From Polynucleobacter meluiroseus (GTDB lineage Bacteria; Verrucomicrobiota; Verrucomicrobiia; Opitutales; UBA953): DNA of 15,789 nucleotides. Of this stretch, positions 1 to 7,398 are shown in pieces; the stretch's first letter is position 1; each line of letters begins with the position of its first letter. The translations under genes were made by a program, and so were the position numbers. The DNA lies in contig CALPIW020000009.1 of the NCBI GenBank assembly GCA_943323725.2, positions 1 through 15,789 on the forward strand. The letters run 5' to 3'. The notes under the pieces are model-generated. The model was not told the origin of the DNA. It was given only the letters and a program-made list of their open reading frames with translations, and did no database searches.

Positions 1-75
1 CACCTCGTCCCCGCCGGCACTGGTCTGCCCGCCTACCGTCGTATCCGCGTCTTCCCGACCGAGGCTACGGCCTAA
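1..75 (+). CDS. rpoC: RNA polymerase subunit beta' C-terminal end (partial)
   Basis: The first 24 codons of the window read in frame 1 to a TAA at 73-75 and begin HLVPAGTGLPAYRRIRV. The segment LVPAGTG followed by a basic stretch matches the conserved C-terminal end of the bacterial RNA polymerase beta' subunit, usually written (L/I)IPAGTG. The rest of the gene lies upstream of the window. A strong intrinsic terminator follows 21 bases after the stop, which suits the end of the rpoBC transcription unit. Identification rests on one short motif plus the terminator context, so it is good but not absolute. Confidence 0.85.
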   Translation, partial: HLVPAGTGLPAYRRIRVFPTEATA

Positions 76-96
76 GCCTGACCTGAGGTCGTTCAC

Positions 97-131
97 GACC
101 CCGCCCCTGACCGGGCGGGGTCTTTGTTTTT
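97..131 (+). terminator. Intrinsic terminator after rpoC
   Basis: A perfect 10-bp stem, GACCCCGCCC (97-106) and GGGCGGGGTC (113-122), encloses the 6-base loop CTGACC. It is followed directly by TTTGTTTTT (123-131). This is a textbook Rho-independent terminator and the strongest one in the window. It should isolate the following beta-barrel gene from rpoC transcription, so the beta-barrel gene needs its own promoter between about 132 and 209. I see no convincing -35/-10 pair there. Confidence 0.93.
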
Positions 132-209
132 AGGCTATTCCCCTCTGTTTGGGGGTTGAAGCCATCCGCTTTTCACCTATCAGTCAGGTACCCCCCAAGA
201 ACACCCCCC

Positions 210-1469
210 ATGTCTCGCTTCCTTATCGCTGCCTCGGCCCTCACCGTCACGACCCTGGTCCAAGGCGCCAACTGGGTTCCGACCTCGCCCCTCGTGCAGA
301 TCGGCAACGACTGCGACCTCTTCTTCGACGCCTCCACCTACCTGGAAGTGACCGATAATCTCTACTCCGGCGCGACCAAGACGTCGGCCACGCAGTGGCT
401 CGTCACCCCTGGCCTGTCCCTCGAATACGGCAAGGACTCCGCCTTGTCCGTGGAGTTCAAGGCCAGCCGCTCCCTGGTCCACTTCAACGGCTCCCAGTTC
501 GCCGGACTCGAAGATGACCGCGACGCCCTCAGCCTCGGGGTGACTTACGCCGACGGCGGCCCCCTGAAGCTTTCGCTCAACTCCTCCTACCGCGTCACCG
601 CTCGTAATGACGACCTCCAGATGCAGGGTGTCAGCGGCTCCGTCATCGGCGCCACGCTCGTCCGTCAGGGTAATTACGTCCATAACTTCCGCGCCGACTA
701 CAAGCTGACCGAACGCCTCTCCGTCGGCCTCGGCTACATCCGCAGCTTCAACCAGTACCTTGACCCGGTCACGATCGTGAACAGCGGGGTTTCGACCTTC
801 AACACCAACCCGCTGACCGAGCTGAACACCCAGTCGATGCCGCTCAGCTTCGATTACCAGGCCTTCGAGAAGCTCAGCTTCGGCCTCGTCCTGCAGCATG
901 ACGTGACCGATTACTCGGCCGCTCCTTACTTCAGCAGTGCCACGCCGGTCCGCCCGGCCCTCGACCACCAGCGCCTCGAGAAGGACTTCGCCGGCCTCAC
1001 GGCCAAGGGCCAGCTGACCGAATCCGGCAAGCTCAACGGCGTGATCCGTGCCGGCTTCAATCGCTACAACTACGACAACACCGAGACCCAGACCGACCCG
1101 TCCTACTCGGTCAGCCTGAGCCATGTGCTCACGGAGCGCCTCAGCCACTCGCTGACCCTCGGCCGTGACATCAACGCCGCCACGACCAACGGTCGCATGG
1201 AGACCCTCACTTATAACTACGGCGTCAGCTACGCCGCCGCCGAAGACCTCGACTTCAACCTCTCCGTCTCCAAGAGCGACGTCGAAGTCGCCGCTAACTC
1301 GCTCCTGACGACGATCGACACGATGACCTACGTCCTGGGCGCCAGCTACAAGTACAATTCGCACCTGAGCTTCCAGGCGAATTACAACTTCACGGACGCC
1401 AAGGCCTCCAACGCCTCGTCGACCTTCGACTCGAACACCTTCTCGGTGTCCGCCTCCTTCCGCTACTAA
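210..1469 (+). CDS. Outer-membrane beta-barrel protein, BBP2-like, next to polysaccharide export genes
   Basis: The 419-residue protein starts with a Sec signal peptide (MSRFLIAASALTVTTLVQG, likely cleaved before ANW). After it come alternating hydrophobic and polar segments rich in Tyr, Ser, Asn and Thr, typical of transmembrane beta-strands. It ends in SVSASFRY, an aromatic-terminated last strand as expected for BAM-inserted barrels. The pattern resembles the putative beta-barrel porin 2 type (PF10082-like) found beside OPX genes in exopolysaccharide loci; that family assignment is by eye. I chose the ATG at 210 because the signal peptide begins there; an in-frame ATG at 156 would add 18 non-signal-like residues. 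The leader before the start is almost pure C and A with no Shine-Dalgarno. The neighbouring OPX and Wzc genes suggest that it is the outer-membrane channel of that export system. It could instead be an unrelated porin. Confidence 0.8.
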   Translation: MSRFLIAASALTVTTLVQGANWVPTSPLVQIGNDCDLFFDASTYLEVTDNLYSGATKTSATQWLVTPGLSLEYGKDSALSVEFKASRSLVHFNGSQFAGLEDDRDALSLGVTYADGGPLKLSLNSSYRVTARNDDLQMQGVSGSVIGATLVRQGNYVHNFRADYKLTERLSVGLGYIRSFNQYLDPVTIVNSGVSTFNTNPLTELNTQSMPLSFDYQAFEKLSFGLVLQHDVTDYSAAPYFSSATPVRPALDHQRLEKDFAGLTAKGQLTESGKLNGVIRAGFNRYNYDNTETQTDPSYSVSLSHVLTERLSHSLTLGRDINAATTNGRMETLTYNYGVSYAAAEDLDFNLSVSKSDVEVAANSLLTTIDTMTYVLGASYKYNSHLSFQANYNFTDAKASNASSTFDSNTFSVSASFRY

Positions 1470-1646
1470 GCGGCAGGGAAGGGCGCGGAGGCATGAGCAA
1501 GGCCCTGGTCTTCGTCGACCCGGGCGTGCTCCTCTCCGTGGGCTGGCGGATTTCCTGCCAGCGCCCCCTCTCGGCGGTCTCTCCGGGGGCATGATGCCCT
1601 GCGGGACCGGTTGACCCGGACCGGCTTCTTGCTTACCGTCTTACCC

Positions 1647-2408
1647 ATGACTTCCGTCCTTCATCGCCTGCTCGGAGTCGGCTGTCTCGCCTTGCTCCTC
1701 ACGGCCTGCGCGGCTTCTGACGGCGCGGGTTTCTCTTCCTCGGCCCTCGAGCCCGAGAACGTGCTCACCATCGGGGCCGGCTCCGGAGAGCCCGTTGCCG
1801 GTGCGTTCGTCCCTGCGCCCGCCGCCGCCGACGCCGTGAAGCCGGCCGCCGCGCCCGCTGATTACGTCATCGCGACGCCGACGGTGCAGGCCGATCCGGC
1901 CGACGGTCAGAACAGCTACCGTCTGCGCCCGCGTGATTTCGTGCGCATCTTGGTGATCAATCAGCCTGACACGCAGATCGAACGCCGCATCAATTCCGAC
2001 GGCACCGTCGACATCCCCTTCCTGAAGAAGCTCGTGCCGGTCGCCGGTCTCACGCTCACGCAGGCGCAGGTCGAACTCGCCAACCAGTTCCGCCAGTATT
2101 TCAAGAAGCCGCAGGTCGCCATCTCCATCGTCAGCTACGCCGAACGCCGCGTGTATGTCTCGGGCTACGTCGGCAAGCCCGGCCCCGTCTCGATCCCGCC
2201 CGAAGAGACGCTCACGCTCGGCCGCGCCCTCGCGATGGCCGGCGGCGTCCTGCCGCGCGGCAACCGCTCCGAAGTCACCATCAAGCGCGCCCGTCCGGGT
2301 TCGCCGATGGTCATCACCAAGGACGTCCGGCGCATCGACGACGGCGACGAACCGGACTTCGTCCTCGAGGATGAAGACCAGATCTACGTCCGCGACAGCC
2401 GCATCTAA
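1647..2408 (+). CDS. Polysaccharide export lipoprotein, OPX/Wza family, short form
   Basis: A 253-residue periplasmic lipoprotein of the outer-membrane polysaccharide export family. From the ATG at 1647 the signal peptide ends in the lipobox LTAC, with the lipidated Cys at residue 21. The in-frame ATG at 1611 would add 12 residues and is less likely. An Ala/Pro-rich linker (about 50-75) leads into the Poly_export domain (about 91-165, YRLRPRDFVRILV and NSDGTVDIPFL). One SLBB domain follows (about 167-248, VYVSGYVGKPGPVSI, LGRALAMAGG, EDEDQIYV). The protein stops right after this domain. E. coli Wza (about 380 residues) continues with more SLBB repeats and an amphipathic helix that forms the outer-membrane pore; both are missing here. 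It therefore probably needs a separate outer-membrane channel, and the beta-barrel gene upstream is the obvious candidate. The Wzc-type gene starts 6 bases after its stop. Confidence 0.9.
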   Translation: MTSVLHRLLGVGCLALLLTACAASDGAGFSSSALEPENVLTIGAGSGEPVAGAFVPAPAAADAVKPAAAPADYVIATPTVQADPADGQNSYRLRPRDFVRILVINQPDTQIERRINSDGTVDIPFLKKLVPVAGLTLTQAQVELANQFRQYFKKPQVAISIVSYAERRVYVSGYVGKPGPVSIPPEETLTLGRALAMAGGVLPRGNRSEVTIKRARPGSPMVITKDVRRIDDGDEPDFVLEDEDQIYVRDSRI

Positions 2409-2414
2409 GCCCAC

Positions 2415-4679
2415 ATGGCCACGCCCGACCCCGCTTCCTCCGGCCGCCCGGCTGAACCCGCCCGCGGCGGTTCCCGCGGTTACGGATCCTATGGCTACGG
2501 CGGCTATGGCGCCGGGCAGGGGCAGGGGTATGGCTACGGTGGCTACGGCTCCGGCCAGCGCGGCACGCCCGCCAACCCGATCATGGGCTACCTGCTCATG
2601 CTGCGGGAGCGCTACTGGTGGGTCATCCTCTCCGTGCTCGTCTTCCTGACGCTCGCCCTGCTCAACACCTTCAATACGACCGCGGAATACCGCGCCACCG
2701 GCCGTCTCCGCGTCTTCCGCCTGGCCCCGAACATCAACGGGGGTTCGTCCGCGGCCGACGACAATTTCAAGATCGTCTCCAACGACGACTTCTTCACGGC
2801 GGTCGAGGCGATGCGCAGCGCCAACATCATCGAGGGCGTCTCGCGCCGCCTGACCACGGCGGAGCGCAAGCTCGTCCTCGAGCCTTACCAGGCGGGCAAT
2901 ATCTTCTCCGGCCCGCTGACCGAGCAGGAAGTCTTCGCCAAGCAGCGCGGGATCACTCCGCAGCGCCAGACGCTCGTCATCAACGTCGACTTCACCCACC
3001 CGAACCGCGACCTCGCCCGGCAGGTCTCCCGCCTGTTCTGCGAGTCCATCCAGAAGTACAGCGAGGATGACCGTCTGATGGTCACCAACCCGCTCGTCGA
3101 GAAGGCCCGCATCGAGATCGAGACCCTCGACGACAAGGTCCGCCGCCTCTACGAGCAGAAGAACGAGCTCATCAAGAACCAGAAGCTCCTCTCCATCGCC
3201 AAGGACACCAACACGCTCACCACCGAGCGCTCGGTGCTCGTCAAGGACCGCGAAGAGACCCGCAAGCAGATCGACGAGAACGAGATCCTCGTCGCCGTCA
3301 TCGCCACTTACGAACAGGCCGCCCGCCCGATCGGCGATATCCCGCAGATCCGGGCCGACACCGACGTCGCCGCGGCCCAGACGGCCATCAGCGCCTCGAA
3401 GATCCGCATCAGCCAGATGATGGAGGAGCTCACCGACCAGCACCCTAAGCTCATCGCGGAGCGCGAGGCGCTCAATCAGGTCGAGCGTCAGCTCAAGGAG
3501 GCCGTCACGCAGGCCGTGAAATCCCGCCGGGCCGCCCTGGAGAACGCCAAGGCCCGCCATGAGGCCATCCTCCGCAACCTGGTCGCGAAGGAAGAAGAGA
3601 TCTCCAAGCTGCAGGCCGCCAACGTCGAGCTCGAGCGCGTCGACAAGGACATCCGCGCCAACGAGGAGTTCCTCGGCCGCCAGAAGCTCAATTACGAAGA
3701 AGCCAAGCTCCGTTCCTCGACCTCCGGCACCAGCACCTCGATCCGCATCCTCGACATGCCTTCCGTGTCGGACAAGCCGATCAACAAGAACTATTACTTC
3801 AGCGCCCTCGTGGGCCTCGGCCTCGGCCTCGGTTTCGGCGTGGTCCTGATCGTGGTGCTCGGCACCTTGGACGACCGCATCAAGTCCGCCCAGGACGTCG
3901 AGGGCTCCCTCGGCCTGCCGCTGATCGGCACGATCCCCAAGGTCGTGACGACCGCCGGCCCGGACCGCGCCTTGCTCGCCCGTCAGGACAAGGACCGCAT
4001 CGCCACCGAGGCCGTGCGTTCGATCTACTCGGCGCTCAAGGTCAACCCCGCCGTCGCCAAAGCCCGCGTCTTCCTGGTGACTTCCACCCGCCCGAGCGAA
4101 GGCAAGACCTTCGTCGCGACCAACCTGGCGCTGATCTTCGCGCAGCACTCCGAGCGCGTGCTCGTCATCGACGCCGACTTGCGCCTCCCGAACGTGGGTC
4201 CGTCGCTGGGCTTCACCGGCGATGCCGGCCTGAGCCGCTGGTTCAACGGTGAGGTCTCCTTGGACGACGCGATCGTGCGCGACGTGGCGCCGGGACTCGA
4301 CGTCCTGCCGGTCGGCATCAGCTGCAAGAATCCGACGCAGGTGATCAACCACCCCAAGTTCCTCGAGATGATCGACGGTCTGCGTGGCCGCTACGACCGC
4401 ATCTTCATCGATTCGCCCCCCATCGGCGCCGTCTCCGATTCCCTCCACCTCCTGCCGAAGGTCGACGGGGTGCTCTACGTCGTCCGCTACAACACGGTCA
4501 ACCTGCGGAACGCCGTGGCCTGCCTCGGTCGTCTGCGCGACGCCCAGGCTCCGCTGCTCGGTGTCGTGCTCAATGCGATGTCCCTCCGGATGGCCTCGGC
4601 CTACACGGACACCTACGACTCCTCCTACCGTAAGTATTACGTCGACGAACCGTCCGCGCCGACGCCGCCCAAGCCCTGA
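2415..4679 (+). CDS. Polysaccharide co-polymerase fused to BY-kinase (Wzc-type tyrosine autokinase)
   Basis: The 754-residue inner-membrane protein controls polymer length and export through tyrosine autophosphorylation. Order of parts: a cytoplasmic Gly/Tyr/Gln-rich tail (about 19-50); TM1 (about 68-88, WWVILSVLVFLTLALL); a periplasmic Wzz domain with long coiled coil (about 90-458, heptad-rich at 225-430); TM2 (about 461-483); and a cytoplasmic kinase domain. The kinase domain shows EAVRSIYSALKVN (532-544), Walker A STRPSEGKT (557-565), Walker A' VLVIDADLRLP (582-592) and Walker B IFIDSPP (663-669). The C-terminal tyrosine cluster is Y730, Y734, Y738, Y741, Y742, the usual autophosphorylation site. 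Length and architecture fit E. coli Wzc (about 720 residues). The oddity is the N-terminal tail, with seven tyrosines in 22 residues (Y23-Y44). The start follows the OPX stop by 6 bases, indicating an operon. No cognate low-molecular-weight phosphatase gene lies nearby. Confidence 0.93.
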   Translation: MATPDPASSGRPAEPARGGSRGYGSYGYGGYGAGQGQGYGYGGYGSGQRGTPANPIMGYLLMLRERYWWVILSVLVFLTLALLNTFNTTAEYRATGRLRVFRLAPNINGGSSAADDNFKIVSNDDFFTAVEAMRSANIIEGVSRRLTTAERKLVLEPYQAGNIFSGPLTEQEVFAKQRGITPQRQTLVINVDFTHPNRDLARQVSRLFCESIQKYSEDDRLMVTNPLVEKARIEIETLDDKVRRLYEQKNELIKNQKLLSIAKDTNTLTTERSVLVKDREETRKQIDENEILVAVIATYEQAARPIGDIPQIRADTDVAAAQTAISASKIRISQMMEELTDQHPKLIAEREALNQVERQLKEAVTQAVKSRRAALENAKARHEAILRNLVAKEEEISKLQAANVELERVDKDIRANEEFLGRQKLNYEEAKLRSSTSGTSTSIRILDMPSVSDKPINKNYYFSALVGLGLGLGFGVVLIVVLGTLDDRIKSAQDVEGSLGLPLIGTIPKVVTTAGPDRALLARQDKDRIATEAVRSIYSALKVNPAVAKARVFLVTSTRPSEGKTFVATNLALIFAQHSERVLVIDADLRLPNVGPSLGFTGDAGLSRWFNGEVSLDDAIVRDVAPGLDVLPVGISCKNPTQVINHPKFLEMIDGLRGRYDRIFIDSPPIGAVSDSLHLLPKVDGVLYVVRYNTVNLRNAVACLGRLRDAQAPLLGVVLNAMSLRMASAYTDTYDSSYRKYYVDEPSAPTPPKP

Positions 4680-5467
4680 TGTCTCCCTTCACCACCATGC
4701 GCCTGTTCCTGCTCCTCGCATCCCTGGCGATCGTCGGCTGCCAGCAAGTCCCGGTCACCGGCCGTTCGCAGTTCATCCTCGTCGACGAGGGCGAAGTGGC
4801 GGCGCTCTCGGCCACCGAGTTCGCGAAGATGAAGAAACTGCCGGCCGACCCGCGTCTGCCGAAGCTCCGCGAGATCGGCCTGAAGATCGTCGCCGCCGCC
4901 CGGCGCGACGACAAGGCCGGCGTCCTGCCGCCCGCTTCCCGCTGGGAATTCGCGGTCATCGACGACAAGTCGCCCAACGCCTTCGCGATGCCGGGCGGCA
5001 AGATCGGTTTCCATACCGGCATGTTCGCCTTCGCTCCGACGGACGATGACCTCGCCGTGATCATGGGCCACGAGGTCGCGCACGTCATCTGCCGTCACGG
5101 CTCCGAGCGCGTCTCCCAGTCCATGGGCGTCGCGATCGCCGCCGCCGTCGCCGACGAAGCCACGCGCGATTCCTCCGCCAAGACCCGCGGCACCTGGATG
5201 GCCGCGGTCGGCCTCGGCGCCCAGTTCGGCATCCTGCTGCCGTTCAGCCGCAGCCACGAGTCGGAGTCCGATCGGCTCGGCCTCATCTTCATGGCCCGCG
5301 CCGGTTACAACCCGGAAGCCGCCCCGGCCTTCTGGACCCGCTTCGGCAAGGGCAACGGCGGCAAGACCCCGGAATTCTTCTCGACCCATCCTGCCGACGC
5401 CACCCGCGTGGCCCAGCTCCGCAAGTGGATGCCGGAGGCCAAGGCGCAGATGCCCAAGAAGCCCTGA
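4679..5467 (+). CDS. M48-family zinc metalloprotease lipoprotein (LoiP/YcaL/BepA-like)
   Basis: A 262-residue zinc endopeptidase, probably anchored in the periplasm. Residues 7-21 (MRLFLLLASLAIVGC) form a lipoprotein signal with Cys21, followed by QQVPVTGRSQF, the typical start of M48 lipoproteins. The active site HEVAH is at 131-135 and the third zinc ligand is probably E194 in ESESDRLG. THPADATRVAQLRKW (236-250) is the conserved C-terminal motif of the family. Its ATG at 4679 shares one base with the TGA of the kinase gene (TGATG), suggesting translational coupling. A second ATG at 4697 gives a cleaner signal peptide and could be the real start. Relatives act in outer-membrane protein quality control, so maintenance of the export apparatus is a plausible role, inferred from position only. 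The gene converges on sppA with 6 bases between the stops. Confidence 0.92.
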   Translation: MSPFTTMRLFLLLASLAIVGCQQVPVTGRSQFILVDEGEVAALSATEFAKMKKLPADPRLPKLREIGLKIVAAARRDDKAGVLPPASRWEFAVIDDKSPNAFAMPGGKIGFHTGMFAFAPTDDDLAVIMGHEVAHVICRHGSERVSQSMGVAIAAAVADEATRDSSAKTRGTWMAAVGLGAQFGILLPFSRSHESESDRLGLIFMARAGYNPEAAPAFWTRFGKGNGGKTPEFFSTHPADATRVAQLRKWMPEAKAQMPKKP

Positions 5468-5473
5468 GCGGGC

Positions 5474-7276
5474 TCAGCGCGGGGCGACGAAGGGGCAGGT
5501 AAGGTAGACGCCCTTGGGATCGTTGAGGGCGCGGATCGCGCGCAGCCAGCGGGCGTTGGCCCGTAGGAAATCCTTGGCAGGATCGCCGGAGACCTTGGCG
5601 AAGAGGGGGGCCTGGTCGTCGTCATCCGAGAGCAGCTGCTGCAGGAAGGTCTCCCGGCCGGAGTGGAGGGCCGGCACTTGGATCCACGCGGCATCGTCGA
5701 GTTTGGCCAGACGCTTGGCCTCCTTGAGGGCTTCGCGCAGGCCGCCCAACTGGTCGACGAGTTTCAGGCCGCGGGCGTCTTCGCCCAACCAGACGCGTCC
5801 CTGGGCGATCTCATGCACGCCGTCTCGCTTGAGGCCGCGGCCGGCGGCCACGATGGCGAGGAAGTCTTCGTAGACGCCGTCGACGGAGGACTGGATGACC
5901 GCGAGTTCCTCCGGGGTCGCGCGCCGATGATCGGAGAGCAGGTCGGCGAAGCGCGCGGTCTTCACGCCGTCGGTGCCGAGCTGCACCTTCTTGGCGAGGT
6001 CTTCGTAGTTGAGGAACAGGCCGAACACGCCGATCGAACCGGTGATGGTCGAAGGGTCCGCCATGATCAGGCTGGCCGGCGCCGCGATGTAGTAGCCCCC
6101 GCTTGCGGCGACGTCGCCCATCGAGACCACCACGGGCACGCCCTTCTTCTTGAGCAGGGAGACTTCTCGCGCGACGACGTCGCTCGCGAACGCCGAGCCG
6201 CCGGGGCTGTTGACGCGGAGCACCACGGCCTTGAAATCGTCGTCGCCGCGGATCGAGCGCAGGTCGTGGGCGAGCCGGTCGCCGCCGATCTCGCCGGCCC
6301 CGCCCCAGCCGTCCACGATCTCGCCTTCGGCGTAGACGATGGCGATCTTGCCGCCGCGGGAGGGCAGGGCGACCTTATGGGCGTACCGGTGCAGGCCGAC
6401 GCGGCGGAAAGAGGTGCCGGCGTCGTCCTCGCTCGCGCCCGCTTCGCGGACCCGGCTCACGAGTTCGTCGCGATGCAGCACGGCGTCGACGAGCTTGAGT
6501 TCGACGGCCTTGCGCGCCGCGAAGATGCCGCCGCTTTCGACGACCTTGGTCAGGCGTTCGGTCGTGAGGCCGCGCGAACGGGCCACGTCGGCGAGCAGGC
6601 GCTTCCAGAGGCCGTTCATGAGGACTTCGGTCTGCTCCTTGGCCTCGGCGCTCATCGTGCTTCCGAGGTAAGGTTCCACGGCGGACTTGTACTTCCCGAC
6701 CTTGGTCACCTGCACGCCGAGACCGGCGAGGCGGAGGGTGTCCCCGAAGTACATGTTGTAGGAGGCGAGACCCTTGAACTCGACCTCGCCGCTGACGTGC
6801 GCGTAGACTTTGTCCGCGACGCTCGCCAGGTAGTACTCTCCTTGCGAGGCGTTCTCGACCCAGGCGATCACCGGCTTGCCGCTCTTCTTGAAGGCGACGA
6901 GCGCGCGGCGGATTTCGGCTTTCTGCGTCAGCCCGGCGGAGAGTTCGCCGCTGAGAAGGATGCCGGCGATCTGCTTGTCCTTGGCGGCGAGGTCGATCGC
7001 CTCAAGGGCGCGCAGGAGGTCGAGCCGCGGACCAGCCGCGCCGAAGAGCAGTTCGTCCAGGCCCGGCGCGCCGTGTTCGGGAGTGTCTTCGATCGTGAGC
7101 CCGCCGCCGATCACGAGCATCGTCTTCGGCTTCACGGCCACATGCGCGGAGGCTTGGCCGTCCCCGGCCGAACTGGCCATCCCGACCAGCAGCACGACGA
7201 GGAGGAAGGCCCCGATGAACAAGGCGAGGACCGTGCCGAAGGCGGAGGCGAGGACCGACTTGAGGAATTCTTTCAT
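5474..7276 (-). CDS. sppA: Signal peptide peptidase SppA, long two-domain (67K) type
   Basis: The 600-residue membrane serine peptidase degrades signal peptides left behind by secretion. One N-terminal membrane anchor lies at about 13-33 (FGTVLALFIGAFLLVVLLVG). The duplicated crotonase-like fold covers about 50-290 and 308-535. By comparison with the E. coli enzyme (Lys209/Ser409), the catalytic Lys is K197 in VGKYKSAVEPY (N-terminal half) and the nucleophile is S392 in GDVAASGGYYIAA (C-terminal half). RVNSPGGSAFASD (354-366) and TGSIGVFG (412-419) are further family signatures. Total length fits the 67K form (E. coli 618 residues), not the short form. The leader before its ATG is C-rich (caacaccccgcccgcctcc) with no Shine-Dalgarno. 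It shares a 122-base divergent intergenic region with the next plus-strand gene. Confidence 0.95.
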   Translation of the reverse strand: MKEFLKSVLASAFGTVLALFIGAFLLVVLLVGMASSAGDGQASAHVAVKPKTMLVIGGGLTIEDTPEHGAPGLDELLFGAAGPRLDLLRALEAIDLAAKDKQIAGILLSGELSAGLTQKAEIRRALVAFKKSGKPVIAWVENASQGEYYLASVADKVYAHVSGEVEFKGLASYNMYFGDTLRLAGLGVQVTKVGKYKSAVEPYLGSTMSAEAKEQTEVLMNGLWKRLLADVARSRGLTTERLTKVVESGGIFAARKAVELKLVDAVLHRDELVSRVREAGASEDDAGTSFRRVGLHRYAHKVALPSRGGKIAIVYAEGEIVDGWGGAGEIGGDRLAHDLRSIRGDDDFKAVVLRVNSPGGSAFASDVVAREVSLLKKKGVPVVVSMGDVAASGGYYIAAPASLIMADPSTITGSIGVFGLFLNYEDLAKKVQLGTDGVKTARFADLLSDHRRATPEELAVIQSSVDGVYEDFLAIVAAGRGLKRDGVHEIAQGRVWLGEDARGLKLVDQLGGLREALKEAKRLAKLDDAAWIQVPALHSGRETFLQQLLSDDDDQAPLFAKVSGDPAKDFLRANARWLRAIRALNDPKGVYLTCPFVAPR

Positions 7277-7398
7277 GGAGGCGGGCGGGGTGTTGCTGAA
7301 ATGATGCTTCCCTGTCTTGTTTTCGCCAATCCAAAGCGGATTTTTTAGCCAGCGGTTTCCTCTCGATGCCCCTCGGCGGGCGGACTTAATCTAGGGTC
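7277..7398. promoter_or_regulatory. Divergent intergenic region between sppA and the 482-residue protein gene
   Basis: These 122 bases must hold the promoters of both divergent genes. The middle (about 7311-7350) is clearly more A/T-rich than its surroundings. It contains the inverted repeat AATCC-aaagc-GGATT (7328-7342) running into a T tract to 7346. That could be a promoter/operator core or a weak terminator-like hairpin. No convincing -35/-10 pair with 16-18 bp spacing could be picked on either strand, so exact promoter positions are not claimed. Confidence 0.4.

Noticed and set aside
156..209. Upstream in-frame start for the beta-barrel gene.
   Set aside because: The added 18 residues precede a complete signal peptide that begins at the ATG at 210.
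1493..1594. A 33-codon frame (MSKALVFVDPGV...) between the barrel and OPX genes with GGAGG just before the ATG.
   Set aside because: The GGAGG is only one base from the ATG, too close to act as a Shine-Dalgarno; other genes here do not use one, and the peptide has no recognisable feature.
1641..4448. A 935-codon open frame on the minus strand opposite the OPX and Wzc genes.
   Set aside because: It is a shadow of GC-rich coding DNA: its product is an Asp/Gly/Val/Arg-rich string with no domain, while the plus strand encodes clear OPX and BY-kinase motifs.
5663..7348. A 561-codon plus-strand frame opposite sppA, and a 570-codon minus-strand frame at 7414-9126.
   Set aside because: Both are antisense to genes with convincing protein features and show the same biased, motif-free composition.
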